Below, in pieces: positions 8,662-19,700 of a stretch of DNA of 64,000 bases; positions within the stretch are counted from its first letter, which is position 1; each line of letters opens with the position of its first letter. Below the pieces are notes generated by a model. The model had not been told where the DNA came from. It saw only the letters and a program-made list of their open reading frames with translations, and searched no databases. The position numbers and the translations under genes were made by a program. Source of the DNA: Verrucomicrobiota bacterium (lineage in GTDB: Bacteria; Verrucomicrobiota; Verrucomicrobiia; Limisphaerales; UBA1319); contig JAKLFB010000028.1 of NCBI GenBank assembly GCA_022711435.1, positions 1 to 64,000 of the forward strand. Reading direction: 5' to 3'.

Positions 8662-11600
8662 CTAGAGTTTCCACCCCTCCTTGATCTTCCCCAGCACCTC
8701 GTTCGCCTGCGTCAGGTCCATTCCCGACTTCGTCTTTACGGAAACGGCGACCTCAAACTGCACGTCGCAACCCGCCATGGATTTGCTCAAGGTTGAAACG
8801 TCATCCGCCAGATTCTGAAACTCAGCGGGCGACAACGTCACTCGTGGCGAGAGCTTGCGGCCGGGGATTGGCTCAGGTTCTGGTGGCGGCACGCTCCCAA
8901 TCGATCTCACCGTCAACGCGACTGTCCCGTCTGCGGCCAGCGACACCAGCGGGCCGCCGCCGCTGGCCCGTTGCATCAGTCCCCGACCGAGGGCCTCGCT
9001 CAATGTGTTGATGAACGCCTTCGGCGGCCACGGATTGCCCTTCACCTTCTTCAGTTCCGCATAAAGGGTGGCCACGGTGGTCTTCGGCTCGACATCGTTG
9101 GTCCACGCAGCCTTGAGCGCACCGGGCAGCAATTCGATTGCGTTCAGGGGCGCGGGGCGCCGGAAGAGACGCGCAGCCGGATCAAGCTGGATCGTGCTGG
9201 GATCCTCCAGCCACACACTGTCGTTCCCCAGCACCAGCCACAGATCGCCAGCCTTCACCGCTTGCGCCACGGCCTTGTGGACCTCGTCCACGGCCACTTG
9301 CGGAATGGGCCGTGACTCCGGCGGATACCCGGGTTGCGTGACCTCCTGAAAGGCATGGCTTCCGTCGAACCAGGAGCACAAGGTCGCCAGTTCCACTCCA
9401 TTCGGTTCCGCCGGCCATAAACCGGGCAGGGCTTCCGGGAGAATGGCCCTAGCGCTGACGCTGTTCAGCACCGACTTGTTCGGCAACCACGCTTCGCCAG
9501 TCTTCTCCCAGTCCGCCACATCAATCTTCGAGCGCCAGAACCATTGCTCCGAGCCATCGGGGCGGACATGCCGCAGTGCCAGCACTCCGCGCTGCACCGC
9601 GTCCCCGATTGTGTTCGTCACCGTTTGCTGGCTCAGCAGTTTCGGCAGGTTCGGCCGCCGCGCAAACTGCTGGTAGAGGGCACTCACCTGCACGCGGTCA
9701 TCCGTTCCTGGCCAGACCGCATACGGCCCGCCTGGCATGATCGTCTCCGCGTCAATCTTCTCTTTGAACAGCCGCAGCTCTTTCTCCTGCAATAGGGTCG
9801 GGAACAAGGCTTGTGCCCCCATCGTGAACTTCTTCACTTGCACTGCGCCGGTCTTGTCCACGTGCAGGGCCAGTTCGAAGGCATTCTTCACGGCGGTCTC
9901 GGCTGCCTGCTTCGTCTCCCGTTCGCGTTTGTTGACCGTCTCCTTTACGTGGCCCTCGTAATCCTTGTAGTCCTTTGAGCCCTTGATTTCCTGCCAGGCG
10001 AGCCAGTCCGCGATTTGCTGTTCCGCTTGCTGCAATCCCGCCACGCTGGGAGTCACCACCAGGACCACGTTTTGATAAGTCCGGTTGTCCGTCGGCGAGG
10101 AATGGGTGCGCAGGAACGCCTCGGCCCCCGTGTGCGCCTTCGCACCGGGCTGCCCGGCGTAATCCGAACCCAGGGCGATCAACCGGAACACGCCATCGTC
10201 CTCCACATCGCCCGGTGAATTCGGCTGATTGTGGAATTTGATGCCCTCCTGGTCGCAGCCCTCCTTGAGCGGTCCGCACTTCTTCGCCAGTTCGTCGAAC
10301 TTCCCCTTGGCAATGCTCAGGGCCTTGGTCCGGTAGCTGTAGTGAACCTGGTTTAGGTTCGGCTTCGGCCCCAGCCGCCAATACTTCGGCACATTCGTCG
10401 TCGGTTCGGTGGCGTCGGTTTCCTCCAAATACCAGGACGTCTTCGCCCAAGCGATCAGCCCGTTGTTGAACACCGCCGGCAGGTCGCAGGTCGGCCCCAC
10501 CAGCCAGCGCAAGTCGCCAATCTCCGCCTGCTCACCGATCGGTTGTGAGTAGATGAATGCTGCCACACACGCCGCTTCCAGCTCCCGTCCAGTCAACGTT
10601 CCCGCCGCCGCCTTCTGTGCGTCAACCACCCGTGGTAGTTCTGTCTTCAGGTTGCTCGGCCACTGCGGCTTCTTCTCTGGTTGCGATTCCTTCGCCACTT
10701 CGGCCAGCTTTTGCAGCGATGGGCTGAGGTCGGTGCTCCCCGGTTCCGCCAGGAACACCTGCGGCCCGATCAGTGGCGACTCGTCCCACTTGCTCGCCTC
10801 ACGCAGCGCCGCGGCGAACGTTTGCAGCACACCGCGCGTCCGCTGAAACTGGTTCAGTTCCGTCCATTTCCCGAAGAATCGCGCCAGTAAATCCGGGTGA
10901 AACGGATACGCATCGCGCAGCTTCTCTTCCGCATTGGGCAGTTTCGCCTGCGAGGGATCAATCGCCTTCATCCGGTCCCAAAACGCTGTGACGTGCGGAT
11001 GCCGGTCCGCCGGGTTCTCGGGAAACTTCTCGAACATCCGGCGGCGCAACAACTCCGCCAAGTCGCCCTTTTCCACGGGCGACTGCACGGAGGCCTGCCG
11101 GTTCAATCCCTGGTTGCAGGCGTCCAAAATGGCCTTCCCGGTTTCATCGTTCTTCGCGGGTTCGGTGGCCAGGAGAGAGGCGACGAGGCAGGATCGTTCC
11201 GATCCATCTACCGCCTGAGACAGACACTGGAAGAAGTTCTTCAGTCGTTGAATCCAATCTGGCCCCCGGCCTCTGTTTGTGGGATCAGGATCAGGCGTGG
11301 CCGCCGTGTGCGCCCACATCAGAAACTCGTCCAACAGAACCAATGCACCCTTGCCGGTCTTCTCGACCTCCGCCAGCACTTCCACCCACAGCGGCGTCGC
11401 AGGCGGCGTGTCGTAATCGGGTTGGGATTCATCCCGCCCGAGAATATCCAGCCCCTGTTGGCCCAGCAGTTGCCAAGCAATCAGGTTCCACGGCATCCGA
11501 AAGAACCGTTCCCTGCCGTCCGGCGCTTTGGCCCTGCCGCCCTTCTTCCAATCCACCCAGTCAAAAGACACCGAGGCCACCACCGCCGCCGGTGGATTCT

Positions 11601-11979
11601 CCAGCTTGGCCTCCGCCATGATGTGTTCCACCGCCGTGGCCTTGCGGGGCAGTTTCGCGCCCAACGTCGTCAGGTAGTAAAGCGTCGTCAGCGTGTGCGA
11701 TTTCCCTCCGCCGAACGTCTGCGCCACATTGATGATCGGCTCGCCGCCATCCTCCTTGGCCAGCCGCCGCAACACGTCTCGGCAGAATCGCCGCAAGTTC
11801 GGCGTGGCGTAGCTGGTCGCAAAGAACGCCTCCGGGTCGGTGTAGTATTTGCCGCCACCCGGCTCGAAGATGACGCGGTGCAGGTCCACCGCGAAATCGG
11901 CCATCGTCAGCGTCTTCGTCCGGATCTCATCCCGCAGGATGCAGACCTCTTTCCAGGGTTTCAGAACGTGTCTAGCCAT
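8662..11979 (-). CDS. DUF499 AAA-type ATPase (Hma-type ATPase)
   Basis: A 1105-residue P-loop ATPase of the DUF499 family. The Walker A variant TFGGGKSHT lies at residues 88-96 and Walker B ALVLLDEF at 212-219. The conserved N-terminus with KPWKEVC and a YYTDPEAFF block is typical of the family. DUF499 proteins are routinely encoded next to DUF1156 methyltransferases, exactly as here: the ATG at 11979 follows the methylase stop by 4 nt. The role is inferred to be an energy-dependent component of a helicase-methylase-ATPase defence system. The residues after about 600 look helical and low in recognisable motifs. The start is clear and no truncation is seen. Confidence 0.85.
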   Translation of the reverse strand: MARHVLKPWKEVCILRDEIRTKTLTMADFAVDLHRVIFEPGGGKYYTDPEAFFATSYATPNLRRFCRDVLRRLAKEDGGEPIINVAQTFGGGKSHTLTTLYYLTTLGAKLPRKATAVEHIMAEAKLENPPAAVVASVSFDWVDWKKGGRAKAPDGRERFFRMPWNLIAWQLLGQQGLDILGRDESQPDYDTPPATPLWVEVLAEVEKTGKGALVLLDEFLMWAHTAATPDPDPTNRGRGPDWIQRLKNFFQCLSQAVDGSERSCLVASLLATEPAKNDETGKAILDACNQGLNRQASVQSPVEKGDLAELLRRRMFEKFPENPADRHPHVTAFWDRMKAIDPSQAKLPNAEEKLRDAYPFHPDLLARFFGKWTELNQFQRTRGVLQTFAAALREASKWDESPLIGPQVFLAEPGSTDLSPSLQKLAEVAKESQPEKKPQWPSNLKTELPRVVDAQKAAAGTLTGRELEAACVAAFIYSQPIGEQAEIGDLRWLVGPTCDLPAVFNNGLIAWAKTSWYLEETDATEPTTNVPKYWRLGPKPNLNQVHYSYRTKALSIAKGKFDELAKKCGPLKEGCDQEGIKFHNQPNSPGDVEDDGVFRLIALGSDYAGQPGAKAHTGAEAFLRTHSSPTDNRTYQNVVLVVTPSVAGLQQAEQQIADWLAWQEIKGSKDYKDYEGHVKETVNKRERETKQAAETAVKNAFELALHVDKTGAVQVKKFTMGAQALFPTLLQEKELRLFKEKIDAETIMPGGPYAVWPGTDDRVQVSALYQQFARRPNLPKLLSQQTVTNTIGDAVQRGVLALRHVRPDGSEQWFWRSKIDVADWEKTGEAWLPNKSVLNSVSARAILPEALPGLWPAEPNGVELATLCSWFDGSHAFQEVTQPGYPPESRPIPQVAVDEVHKAVAQAVKAGDLWLVLGNDSVWLEDPSTIQLDPAARLFRRPAPLNAIELLPGALKAAWTNDVEPKTTVATLYAELKKVKGNPWPPKAFINTLSEALGRGLMQRASGGGPLVSLAADGTVALTVRSIGSVPPPEPEPIPGRKLSPRVTLSPAEFQNLADDVSTLSKSMAGCDVQFEVAVSVKTKSGMDLTQANEVLGKIKEGWKL

Positions 11980-11983
11980 GTGA

Positions 11984-14900
11984 TCATTTCTTCTCTTTTC
12001 GGTAGCTCACCTTCGTCCGCGTCGCCTCATCAATGGACGGGAAGAACGGCCCTTCCTTCATCACCCCATCTTCCACCACTTGCCGCCGGGTCAGTTTCAG
12101 TTGTGTGGCCAGCGCCTCCACGAGCCGCCGTTCCGTTTCGTTCCCATCTTGCAGGGCCAGCTCACGGATGGCCTGCAGCAGCGGCGGGAAAGCCTGTTCG
12201 CTAGCCATCCCCCATTCGTCGTAAAGCCGTTGCACGTCTGCGGCCCGGTTCTCTTGGAATAGCGCCATCAGCCGGTGCAGCTTGTCCACCAGAGGCGAGG
12301 CCAGACCGCCCCGGCTTTGGCCCAGGTCCTCGCGGTCCACCCGCTCCGACCAATCGAGCAGCCGATACTCGCTCCCGCTGCTCTCCTCGCTCGCCTCTTC
12401 CGCTTCGCCTTCTTCTTCGTCCTTGCGCGGACGGCCTTTCTTGCCCGGACCGGACTTCCCGCCTTGTTCGAGGATGTTCCACACCACCTTCAGTTCCGTC
12501 TCGTCCTTTCCGCACGCGTTCGCGTAGAGGATGCAGGCCCCGGCGGGCGCGGACTTCAGCCCGAAATAGGCCCGGTGCAGCAGGTAATACTGCGTCACGG
12601 GGTCCAAGGAGACCGTTTCGCCGCGGCCTTGGGTCTCGCGTTGCAGTTCCCGGAAGCCCGGCAGTTCACCCAGGGCGAATTGCAGCACGAGCTTCCGGAC
12701 TTCCGTGAGAAAATCCTCCACCTTCATCACGCCGCCTGCGGTCTTCTTCACGAGCGGATGCTCACTGTAAGCCTGGAGCGCCGGGCCGAGCGCCGCCCAG
12801 ATGAAGTCCGGCCCCCGGATGCCCAGGTCGAAGTAGTATTGCAGAATGTTCTTCCCGCCCAGCCCCTCCCGCCGGTCGAACAGGATTTGTTTCATCCGCT
12901 CGAGCACCGGCTCCTCCCAGCCGGCTAGTGCGGTCTTGGCCCGCTTCCGGCACACAATCCACACCGAACTGGAGAGCGCGGCGGAGGCCTGGCCGCGCGT
13001 GCGGCCTTCCCGCTCGGTCTGAATCGGCCAACTCGCCGCCACCTCTGCTCCGCCGCGAATGAGCGCGCCGACCAGTGTCTCCCAGGCATCAACGGATTTA
13101 TTGGCAAAGACTATGACCAGACGCCCGCCTTCGATGAGAGCCTCGCAGAAATTTTGAAACGCTCGCGCCATACCGTCTTCGTAGGTGCGCTTCGAAAGCT
13201 GCTTGTCGCCACCAAACCGAGAAGCGTCGTCCACCAGCTCCCCGTCATTCTTTGTTGTATCCCATTTCGGAGAGGTTGGCTCAGAAAACGCCACGTTGAT
13301 TTCCGGAGATACGTCCCAGAGCATCCTCCGCAGCCATACTTGGAAGAAATCCATCAAGACGGCATAGCCAATTGCAGCGTAGTAGGGTGGATCGGTAGCC
13401 ACAATCGAGAGTCGATCTGGAATTGCCTCGATCGCCGAACGCCGGAGCACGCTGGTTGCGGTGGAGGCGAGAGATTGTGCCGATGCTTCAGCAACGAACT
13501 TCGCAACGAGTTCAAGTTGGCCAGGATAACCGCCCGACGCCTCGACGGTCGTGACACATTCTGCGAAGTCCCAAGCGACAGGGAGTGCAAAACGAACGAA
13601 GGTATTCCGAATCTTGTCCCAATCGACAGTCCATTGGCAGATGTTGCTGGAGCGGTCGACTACCCGATCGAGCGCGACTGCCAGGAAGCCCGCCATCGCC
13701 TCCCCGAGGGAAGGGTCCACCGTCTTAACCCTAGCCACGGCTTCACGGTTGTGCCTGATGAAAACCGAGATCGCGAGAAGTTGGCGAGGCGTGAACAGCT
13801 TGTGCCATTCATCAAAACCGTATCCAACACACCACGTGTTGCGCTTTGCATCTTCAACGATCTTTTCGCGCGGGATTCCGAAAGGAACCGATGAGTATGA
13901 GTCTTCGAGCTCTTCCGGCTCAACCTCTGCGGCTCGCAGTTCAGCGTCGCTTGGAAGCCTATAGGTCTTGTATGTTTGTTTTCGGTTCGGCTTCAGTTTC
14001 TCGACGACCACCGCGGTCATCTGTACGCCGAGCAATCCCTGCAATCCCTGCCGCCGCAAATCATTCTTTGTGAGCGCAACAACGCCAGGGCGCCCAGCAC
14101 AAGGGCTCCAAACACCCGCGCTGTTCATCGTTCCCTTCGTCAAGAAGTCCTCCAGCGTTTCAGCAGTCACTTCCCAACGCTGCAAGAAACAGTGCTCCTC
14201 AATTATCCTCTGAGGCTGTGCCAGGTCGGATTCGCGAAGCAGTTTGAAGGTCACGCCCGTGCCGTCAGCCCTCGGGACCGGCAAGAGGGCAGCTCGTTTC
14301 CCCTTCTTCTTGCATAGCCAGAACGTCTTCAGCAGCGGAATGCGCCCTGTCGTTTCCGGATCACGCGCAGTCCGCGCCCAGAGGTAGGCGACCGTCGGCT
14401 CGCCATCCACGGTCGGATAACGGGCCGCCAGTTCCTGCCGCGCACGCTCCAGCACCCACCGTCCCCAGGCGCGCACATGCCAAGCCAGGTCTGCATCCGG
14501 AAGCGGGAGCAGTTGCCGTTGCTGCGGGTCCGTGAAATGCGGTTTCTGCTCGCCCTTGCGCTTCTTCACTTTGCCGGCGAGGAAGTCCTCGACGAAATCC
14601 GGCCAATCACGCACGAAGTCCGGCAGCGGCCATTTCTTCCCCGCGAACCGCTGCGGATAATCCAACGTGCATTTCTGGATGAACCACGCCACCGGGTTCA
14701 GGTCCGCCGACGTGACCTCACACCCCAACCGCATCGCTTCCAGTGGAATCGCACCGCCGCCCGCAAACGGATCCAGCACCTTCGGCGCCTCGCCACCGTA
14801 GAACTCCCGGATGGCCGCGCGCAGGGTGTCCATCTCCACCGCGTTCTCGTTCCCCCACGCCAGCACGCCGCCTTCCACCACTTCCTTTTCCTCGGACACC

Positions 14901-15169
14901 GAGTTACCGTCGTCATCCTCGGAGGTCACCAGTTTCTTCACCACCGTCCCGCCGATCAGGTCCAACAGCTCCTGGCGCTTCTGCGCATCGCCGGGGTCCG
15001 GCAGGAGCGTGCAGAGCAGCGCCGCGCGGCAGGCCGCCAGCGGCCGCCGCGCCGGCCAGATGTGCAGCGTCGATATGTGCCCATGCCGCACGTTCTTCTC
15101 GTGCATGCTGGCTAATGATGCCTGCCGAAGGGGGAAGGCGACTTCAATGAGGCGGGGTTGGTCGTTCAT
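11984..15169 (-). CDS. DUF1156 adenine-specific/N4-cytosine DNA methyltransferase
   Basis: A 1061-residue protein. It opens with the DUF1156 signature (LIEVAFPLRQASLASMHEK, IWPARRPLAACRAAL), followed by SAM-binding motif I DPFAGGGAIPLEA at residues 133-145. The amino-MTase catalytic motif DPPYYAAIGYAV lies at about 590-605. The split between N-terminal SAM binding and a later DPPY is usual for this family. Likely role: epigenetic marking of self DNA for the adjacent helicase and ATPase. The ATG overlaps the kinase stop (ATGA), indicating translational coupling. A Lys/Glu-rich stretch near residues 930-960 looks like a charged linker. Confidence 0.9.
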   Translation of the reverse strand: MNDQPRLIEVAFPLRQASLASMHEKNVRHGHISTLHIWPARRPLAACRAALLCTLLPDPGDAQKRQELLDLIGGTVVKKLVTSEDDDGNSVSEEKEVVEGGVLAWGNENAVEMDTLRAAIREFYGGEAPKVLDPFAGGGAIPLEAMRLGCEVTSADLNPVAWFIQKCTLDYPQRFAGKKWPLPDFVRDWPDFVEDFLAGKVKKRKGEQKPHFTDPQQRQLLPLPDADLAWHVRAWGRWVLERARQELAARYPTVDGEPTVAYLWARTARDPETTGRIPLLKTFWLCKKKGKRAALLPVPRADGTGVTFKLLRESDLAQPQRIIEEHCFLQRWEVTAETLEDFLTKGTMNSAGVWSPCAGRPGVVALTKNDLRRQGLQGLLGVQMTAVVVEKLKPNRKQTYKTYRLPSDAELRAAEVEPEELEDSYSSVPFGIPREKIVEDAKRNTWCVGYGFDEWHKLFTPRQLLAISVFIRHNREAVARVKTVDPSLGEAMAGFLAVALDRVVDRSSNICQWTVDWDKIRNTFVRFALPVAWDFAECVTTVEASGGYPGQLELVAKFVAEASAQSLASTATSVLRRSAIEAIPDRLSIVATDPPYYAAIGYAVLMDFFQVWLRRMLWDVSPEINVAFSEPTSPKWDTTKNDGELVDDASRFGGDKQLSKRTYEDGMARAFQNFCEALIEGGRLVIVFANKSVDAWETLVGALIRGGAEVAASWPIQTEREGRTRGQASAALSSSVWIVCRKRAKTALAGWEEPVLERMKQILFDRREGLGGKNILQYYFDLGIRGPDFIWAALGPALQAYSEHPLVKKTAGGVMKVEDFLTEVRKLVLQFALGELPGFRELQRETQGRGETVSLDPVTQYYLLHRAYFGLKSAPAGACILYANACGKDETELKVVWNILEQGGKSGPGKKGRPRKDEEEGEAEEASEESSGSEYRLLDWSERVDREDLGQSRGGLASPLVDKLHRLMALFQENRAADVQRLYDEWGMASEQAFPPLLQAIRELALQDGNETERRLVEALATQLKLTRRQVVEDGVMKEGPFFPSIDEATRTKVSYRKEKK

Positions 15170-16278
15170 TGCACTCCTTCGATTAATTCAAACGCTCCTT
15201 CCAAGGTGTTGGGCTCCGCGTGCCGACGATATTTGTTGGCCGACACACGCGAGCGCTCTATCTGAACGGCGTTGCCTGGCGCGCCTCCGCGTTCGCGGAT
15301 TCTCCAGTCCCATCCGCGCCAGTTGGCTGCCGTAAAAGTATCCCCGTCGGGTATCCAATTCGGGACATCCACTTGTGAAAGCCGAGTCAGAAAATCGCAT
15401 GCGCTCTGAATACGCCGGGCGGGGTCAGCTCGGGTCGCGTTGTTGATAATCCGGCGGATGCTGGGAGAATAATAGGGGCGCGGAGCAAGCGCATGCCCCA
15501 ACAACCGTTCTTTGCTGGTTAACTCCGCCAGCCCTTTTTTCTCGGCGGCTCCCTTCTCATATGGATCCAAACCGTCGTACGGAGTGTTTTGTTTCGCCAG
15601 TTCCCGATGCACTGCTTTCGTGACGTATTGGTCACCTGCCGTTGGTAGCGAGCCGTTGATCAGTTGGTAAAGGACCAGAGCCGCTTGGTAAACATCCGAA
15701 ACAAAGGAATACTGGCTCGGTTTCGCCCAGCCTTCCGGTGGGACGTAAAGGTCGGAGTGCTTGGAGGCGGACACCGAGGTCAATCCTTCTCGCAGATATG
15801 CCACCGATCCGAAATCGGCGAGCTTGGGAATGCCTTGGCTAAGAAGAATATTCGCCGGTTTTAGGTCGCGATGGAGGAGTCGTTTCGCATGGAGGTGGGA
15901 AACCCCCCTGAGGATTCCGGATGTGATTCTGACGGCGTCCTGCTGGCCAAAGGGACTCTGCTCTAGCTGCCGTTGCAGACTGAGGCCTTCAATCAGTTCG
16001 AGTTGTAGCAGGACATAGTCGTCCCCATTGATTGGAACCACCTCGGCATCGAAAAGTCTCACAATGTTCTCGCAGGGTGGCCCTCCTTCAAGCGCTGCCA
16101 CTAGGGTTTTTGGCTCGCGAAGTATGCTGTCGGGGTCGTCTTCCGGAAGATAAATGAGCTTGAGAAACCGAGGCTGATCGAGATGCCGGTGCCGTGCCGA
16201 AAATGCATAAGAGTTCGCCCCCTCGCGGATTTCTTCGAGATTATCGAATTTCCCAAGTGCCTCGATGATTTCTAACAC
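15166..16278 (-). CDS. Serine/threonine protein kinase embedded in defence operon
   Basis: A 370-residue Hanks-type kinase. The ATP-anchoring Lys is probably K40 (RFLKLIYL), the catalytic loop HRDLKPAN is at 136-143, DFG at 155-157 and an APE-like PPEGW follows, so it looks active. About 60 residues after the kinase fold (WRGWDWRIRERGG...) match nothing I know. No transmembrane or PASTA segment is present, so it is cytosolic. GTG 16278 is chosen because AGGAGG precedes it by 6 nt; it overlaps the upstream stop (GTGTTAG). Its own stop overlaps the methylase ATG. This coupling on both sides places it inside the operon as a probable signalling or effector module. Its substrate is unknown. Confidence 0.88.
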   Translation of the reverse strand: MLEIIEALGKFDNLEEIREGANSYAFSARHRHLDQPRFLKLIYLPEDDPDSILREPKTLVAALEGGPPCENIVRLFDAEVVPINGDDYVLLQLELIEGLSLQRQLEQSPFGQQDAVRITSGILRGVSHLHAKRLLHRDLKPANILLSQGIPKLADFGSVAYLREGLTSVSASKHSDLYVPPEGWAKPSQYSFVSDVYQAALVLYQLINGSLPTAGDQYVTKAVHRELAKQNTPYDGLDPYEKGAAEKKGLAELTSKERLLGHALAPRPYYSPSIRRIINNATRADPARRIQSACDFLTRLSQVDVPNWIPDGDTFTAANWRGWDWRIRERGGAPGNAVQIERSRVSANKYRRHAEPNTLEGAFELIEGVQ

Positions 16279-16736
16279 GGGGCACCTCCTGGGAGGGCCG
16301 TCCAAGCGCAGTAGGCGGCTTTCTCGAGGTACTGTGGAGAAATCGCTGCGCCGCTGTTAAAGGCAGTGGCCAATGAGGAGCCAGTCACGAGGGGGACTTT
16401 CCTCTTCTGTGCGGCCGCAATTGTCTGGGGGGCTACGAGGTTGCACGGGATGTTGAGTTCGTCGCACGCAAGTTCAACCACAAATTCGCATTTGATTCGA
16501 AGTGGCGAGCAGTCCTTTCCGGCTCTTACAATCGCAACCTTTTCCGCGCCTGCGGATTGAAGGCTTAGTCCTATGAGGGCCTTCAAAGCAACCAGATTCC
16601 TATAGTCTGTATCGTGGGAAGTCGGGAACGGCAGTTTGTTCTTGGTCATCAGGAAAACCTGGCCGCGTGCTTGCGTTCCCTCCAGTCCGATCCAGTTCAC
16701 ATCTCCACCTGTTATGTCGATGCCAACAACTTTCAT
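16272..16736 (-). CDS. Small RNase H-fold-like protein (DUF3010-like), partner of kinase
   Basis: A 154-residue protein starting MKVVGIDITGGDVNWIGLEG. This has the beta-hairpin GxDxxG pattern of RNase H/RuvC-fold proteins and resembles DUF3010 proteins (MKVCGVE...). Later segments (KVAIVRAGKDCSP, KCEFVVELACDEL, LVAPQTIAAAQKRK) fit the same fold: a strand with a charged loop, a helix, then a VAPQTI-like strand. Whether it retains nuclease residues is uncertain; Asp7 is present. It lies 30 nt downstream of the helicase stop and overlaps the kinase start by 7 nt, so the two are probably co-translated. Function is not known. A kinase substrate, inhibitor or nuclease are all possible. Confidence 0.75.
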   Translation of the reverse strand: MKVVGIDITGGDVNWIGLEGTQARGQVFLMTKNKLPFPTSHDTDYRNLVALKALIGLSLQSAGAEKVAIVRAGKDCSPLRIKCEFVVELACDELNIPCNLVAPQTIAAAQKRKVPLVTGSSLATAFNSGAAISPQYLEKAAYCAWTALPGGAPC

Positions 16737-16766
16737 GATAGATACTCTCGTTTCGGTTCCACTGGA

Positions 16767-19700
16767 CTACTGGTCGTTCTCCGCCTCTCTGATGATGTCC
16801 CCGATGTTCAAGGTGAAGCTCTGTCGCGTCCTGAACGCGAGCCGAACCGGGTCTTGCACCCGGTAGAGCCGGGGCTCGGTCGCGCAATCGGTGACGACGT
16901 AGAGCCAGTACTTGTCCCGCACGTTCGCCGCCGTTGGCCATTCGTTTTCCGTCAGATGCACTGCCCCTCGTCCAGACCGCCCTTTGACCTCGACGACGAT
17001 CTTCTCACCGTTGGCCCGGTGGCTCTCCAAATCGTAGCCACGCGCCAGGTGCGGAGCCGACACGTCGAACACCTTGGCCCGGTGCCGGTCTACCTCGTAG
17101 TTGACGGCAATTCGCATGGCGATGGCCTCGATGTTTTTGTCGTAGCCTTCCACCGCCTCCGGGCTTCGGTCCGGGATGACCAGTGCCGCGGCGATGCGAT
17201 CGAGGGTTATGATGTCCAGCAGGTCCCCGCGGCGATGCTCATAGAGCAGGGCCTCCGCCTTGTCCTGCTCAATCCGGCCTTGCTCGCGCTTGATCAGTTC
17301 CAGTTGCTGTGCCGCCTGGGCGTCACCCTCCCGTGCTCGGCGACTCAATTCCACGCGCCGCTCTGCCATTTCTCCGGCAGCGAAGTCAAAACCGCGCTGC
17401 AGATCTTCCACCCGCGCCAAAGACTCTGCCTGCACCACCGCCCGGGCCTGCTGCAAGAAACTCGTTTCCGCCACCATCCGGGCGTGCGCGTCGGCCCGTT
17501 GTACTTGCTCGATGGGAGCCTGGAGCAAGGCCCCTGCTTTCCACGCCAGCGCTGGTGGCGCGCCCACCAGCGCCAGCAAGTGGTTCGGCGCGCAGGGCCC
17601 AAATTCGCCGCTCCCGTCCCAGCGCAGGCCCACAAGCCGGCGTTCCATCAGGCGCGGCTTCGTGTCGCCAGCGCGAAGCGAACGCTCGCCCAACTGGCAG
17701 ACATAGGCCGCCGCGAAATAGGGACGCTCCGCCGCCGGATCGAGGAAGAACCCTCCTCGCCGGGAATCGACGGCAAACCGCCGGATAATCTCATCGCAGA
17801 GGGCGTCGAACAGCGGCTCTCCGGGTCGCAGGAAGGCCGTGGGCGCCGCGCCGTTGCCCGGGCCTTCGTCGCGCCGCACGGACACATAGGGCGGCAGGCC
17901 ACCCCGCCAGTGGCTCGCCAGGGATTCGATCCATGTGGAGCCACTCGAACGGTTCAGCCGCGCTCGATCGTTTAAGTCCCCTTCGATTTCGAAGCCTAGC
18001 CGGGGCGCAGCCTTCTCAACGAAATTCTGGACGTAAGCAGGCAGCAGCCGGTTGAAGCGCTCGACCTCAATCTCCGTGTTGAGCTGCCCCAGCCGCTTCG
18101 CCACGTCGCCAAAAGCGGAGGCCTGGCGGCGCTGTTCCTCGACCGCCGCACGGAGCCGTTGCGTGGCGAACAAGGAATCAAGCTGCTTCTGTGCCGAGTA
18201 GGGCGCCGTCTCGAACAGCGCGTCGCGGAGCAGGTCACGAATCGAAAGTTCCTGAAGTTGCTGCCCCACGACATCGAACACCTTGTCCGTGCAAAGCTCC
18301 CGCCGCGCTTCATCCAGCTTGGCCAGCAGCGTCGCCAGCACGTCGCCTTCACGGGTCTTCGCCGCCACGAAGTTGAAGATCCGCACCTCGTCATGGCGCT
18401 GGCCGAAGCGGTGCAACCGTCCCATCCGCTGCTCCAGCCGAGCCGGATTCCACGGCACATCGAAGTTCACCATCAGCCAGGCGAACTGCAAATTGATGCC
18501 TTCACCCGCCGCGTCGGTCGCCAACATGATCCGCGCGCTGGGCGCGTCCGGATTCGGCAGGTCCTGCCGGCGTCGTTCCGCGGGCGGCATGAAGAAAACC
18601 CGCTGCCGCTCGCGTTCTTCCACGTCCATGCCACCGTGGATCGCCGCGATTTGCCCCGTGTAGCCCAGCGCCTCGAAGCGTTGCTGCAAATGCTCCAGCG
18701 TGTCCCGGTGCTCTGTGAAAATGAGCAGCCGCTCCTGCTGGAACTCCGCCGAGTCCACCAGCTCCCGCAGCTTGAGGAACTTCGTCTCGCATTGCTTGCC
18801 GAGGATCGCCTCACCCTGGCCGATCGTGGCGCCCAGGTAGCGTAGCTCGGTCTCCAGTTGTTTCTCAGTCTGCGGATGGGCCAGCGCCATCGCCTGTTCT
18901 TCAAGCCGCTCCTGGCTCTCAGCCCCGGTTTCCGTGGGCTCCGATTCGTCGGCGGTCGCCGTGTCCAGCAGTTCCAACAAACGCTCGGGATGCGGCAGGC
19001 TCTCCGCCGGCCCCTCTTTCACGATGCGCTCTCGACGGCGCTTCAACGACTGAACCATCGCATACGTGGAACTGGCCAGCCGTCGCTGCAGCACCGCCAC
19101 CACCATCGCTGCCGCGTTGCGGTTCAAAGACCGGTTCGTCTCGAAGCTCCACCGTAGATAGTCCGAGGATTCCTCGTAGAAGTCTTGCTCCGGCTTGGAC
19201 AGCTCAAACTTCACCGTCTGACACAGCCGCGGCTTGTAGATCGGCTGCCCGCTGTAATCAATCATCTCCTCCTTTAGCCGTCGGATGAAAAAGGCTCTTC
19301 GTTTTTCCTGGGCCACCGCCCCCAACGCCTCCAGCGTCGAGAAGATTTTCGAGTCCAGCAAACGCCAAAGGGCAAAGTAGGGAAACGGCTTGCCCATGTG
19401 CGGCGTGGCCGTCAACAGAAGCAGGTGCGTGGACTTCGCCAGCGTCTCGGCCAGCCGATACCGTCGGGTCTTGGTGTCCAGCCTCCGACTGTCAGTCCAA
19501 GAAAGCTTGTGGGCTTCGTCGAAGACCACCAGGTCGAAGCCGCCGCCGCTCGCACTCTGCAACCGTTCGCGAATCGCTTCGGTCGCCGCGGTATCCACGC
19601 TGATGATGAAGAGCCCGTGCTCGTCCAGGAGAGGATCCCCGGTTTGAAAGTCTTGGCCGCGCAGAATGCGAAACTCCAGGTCGAAGAAGTTCCGCAGTTC

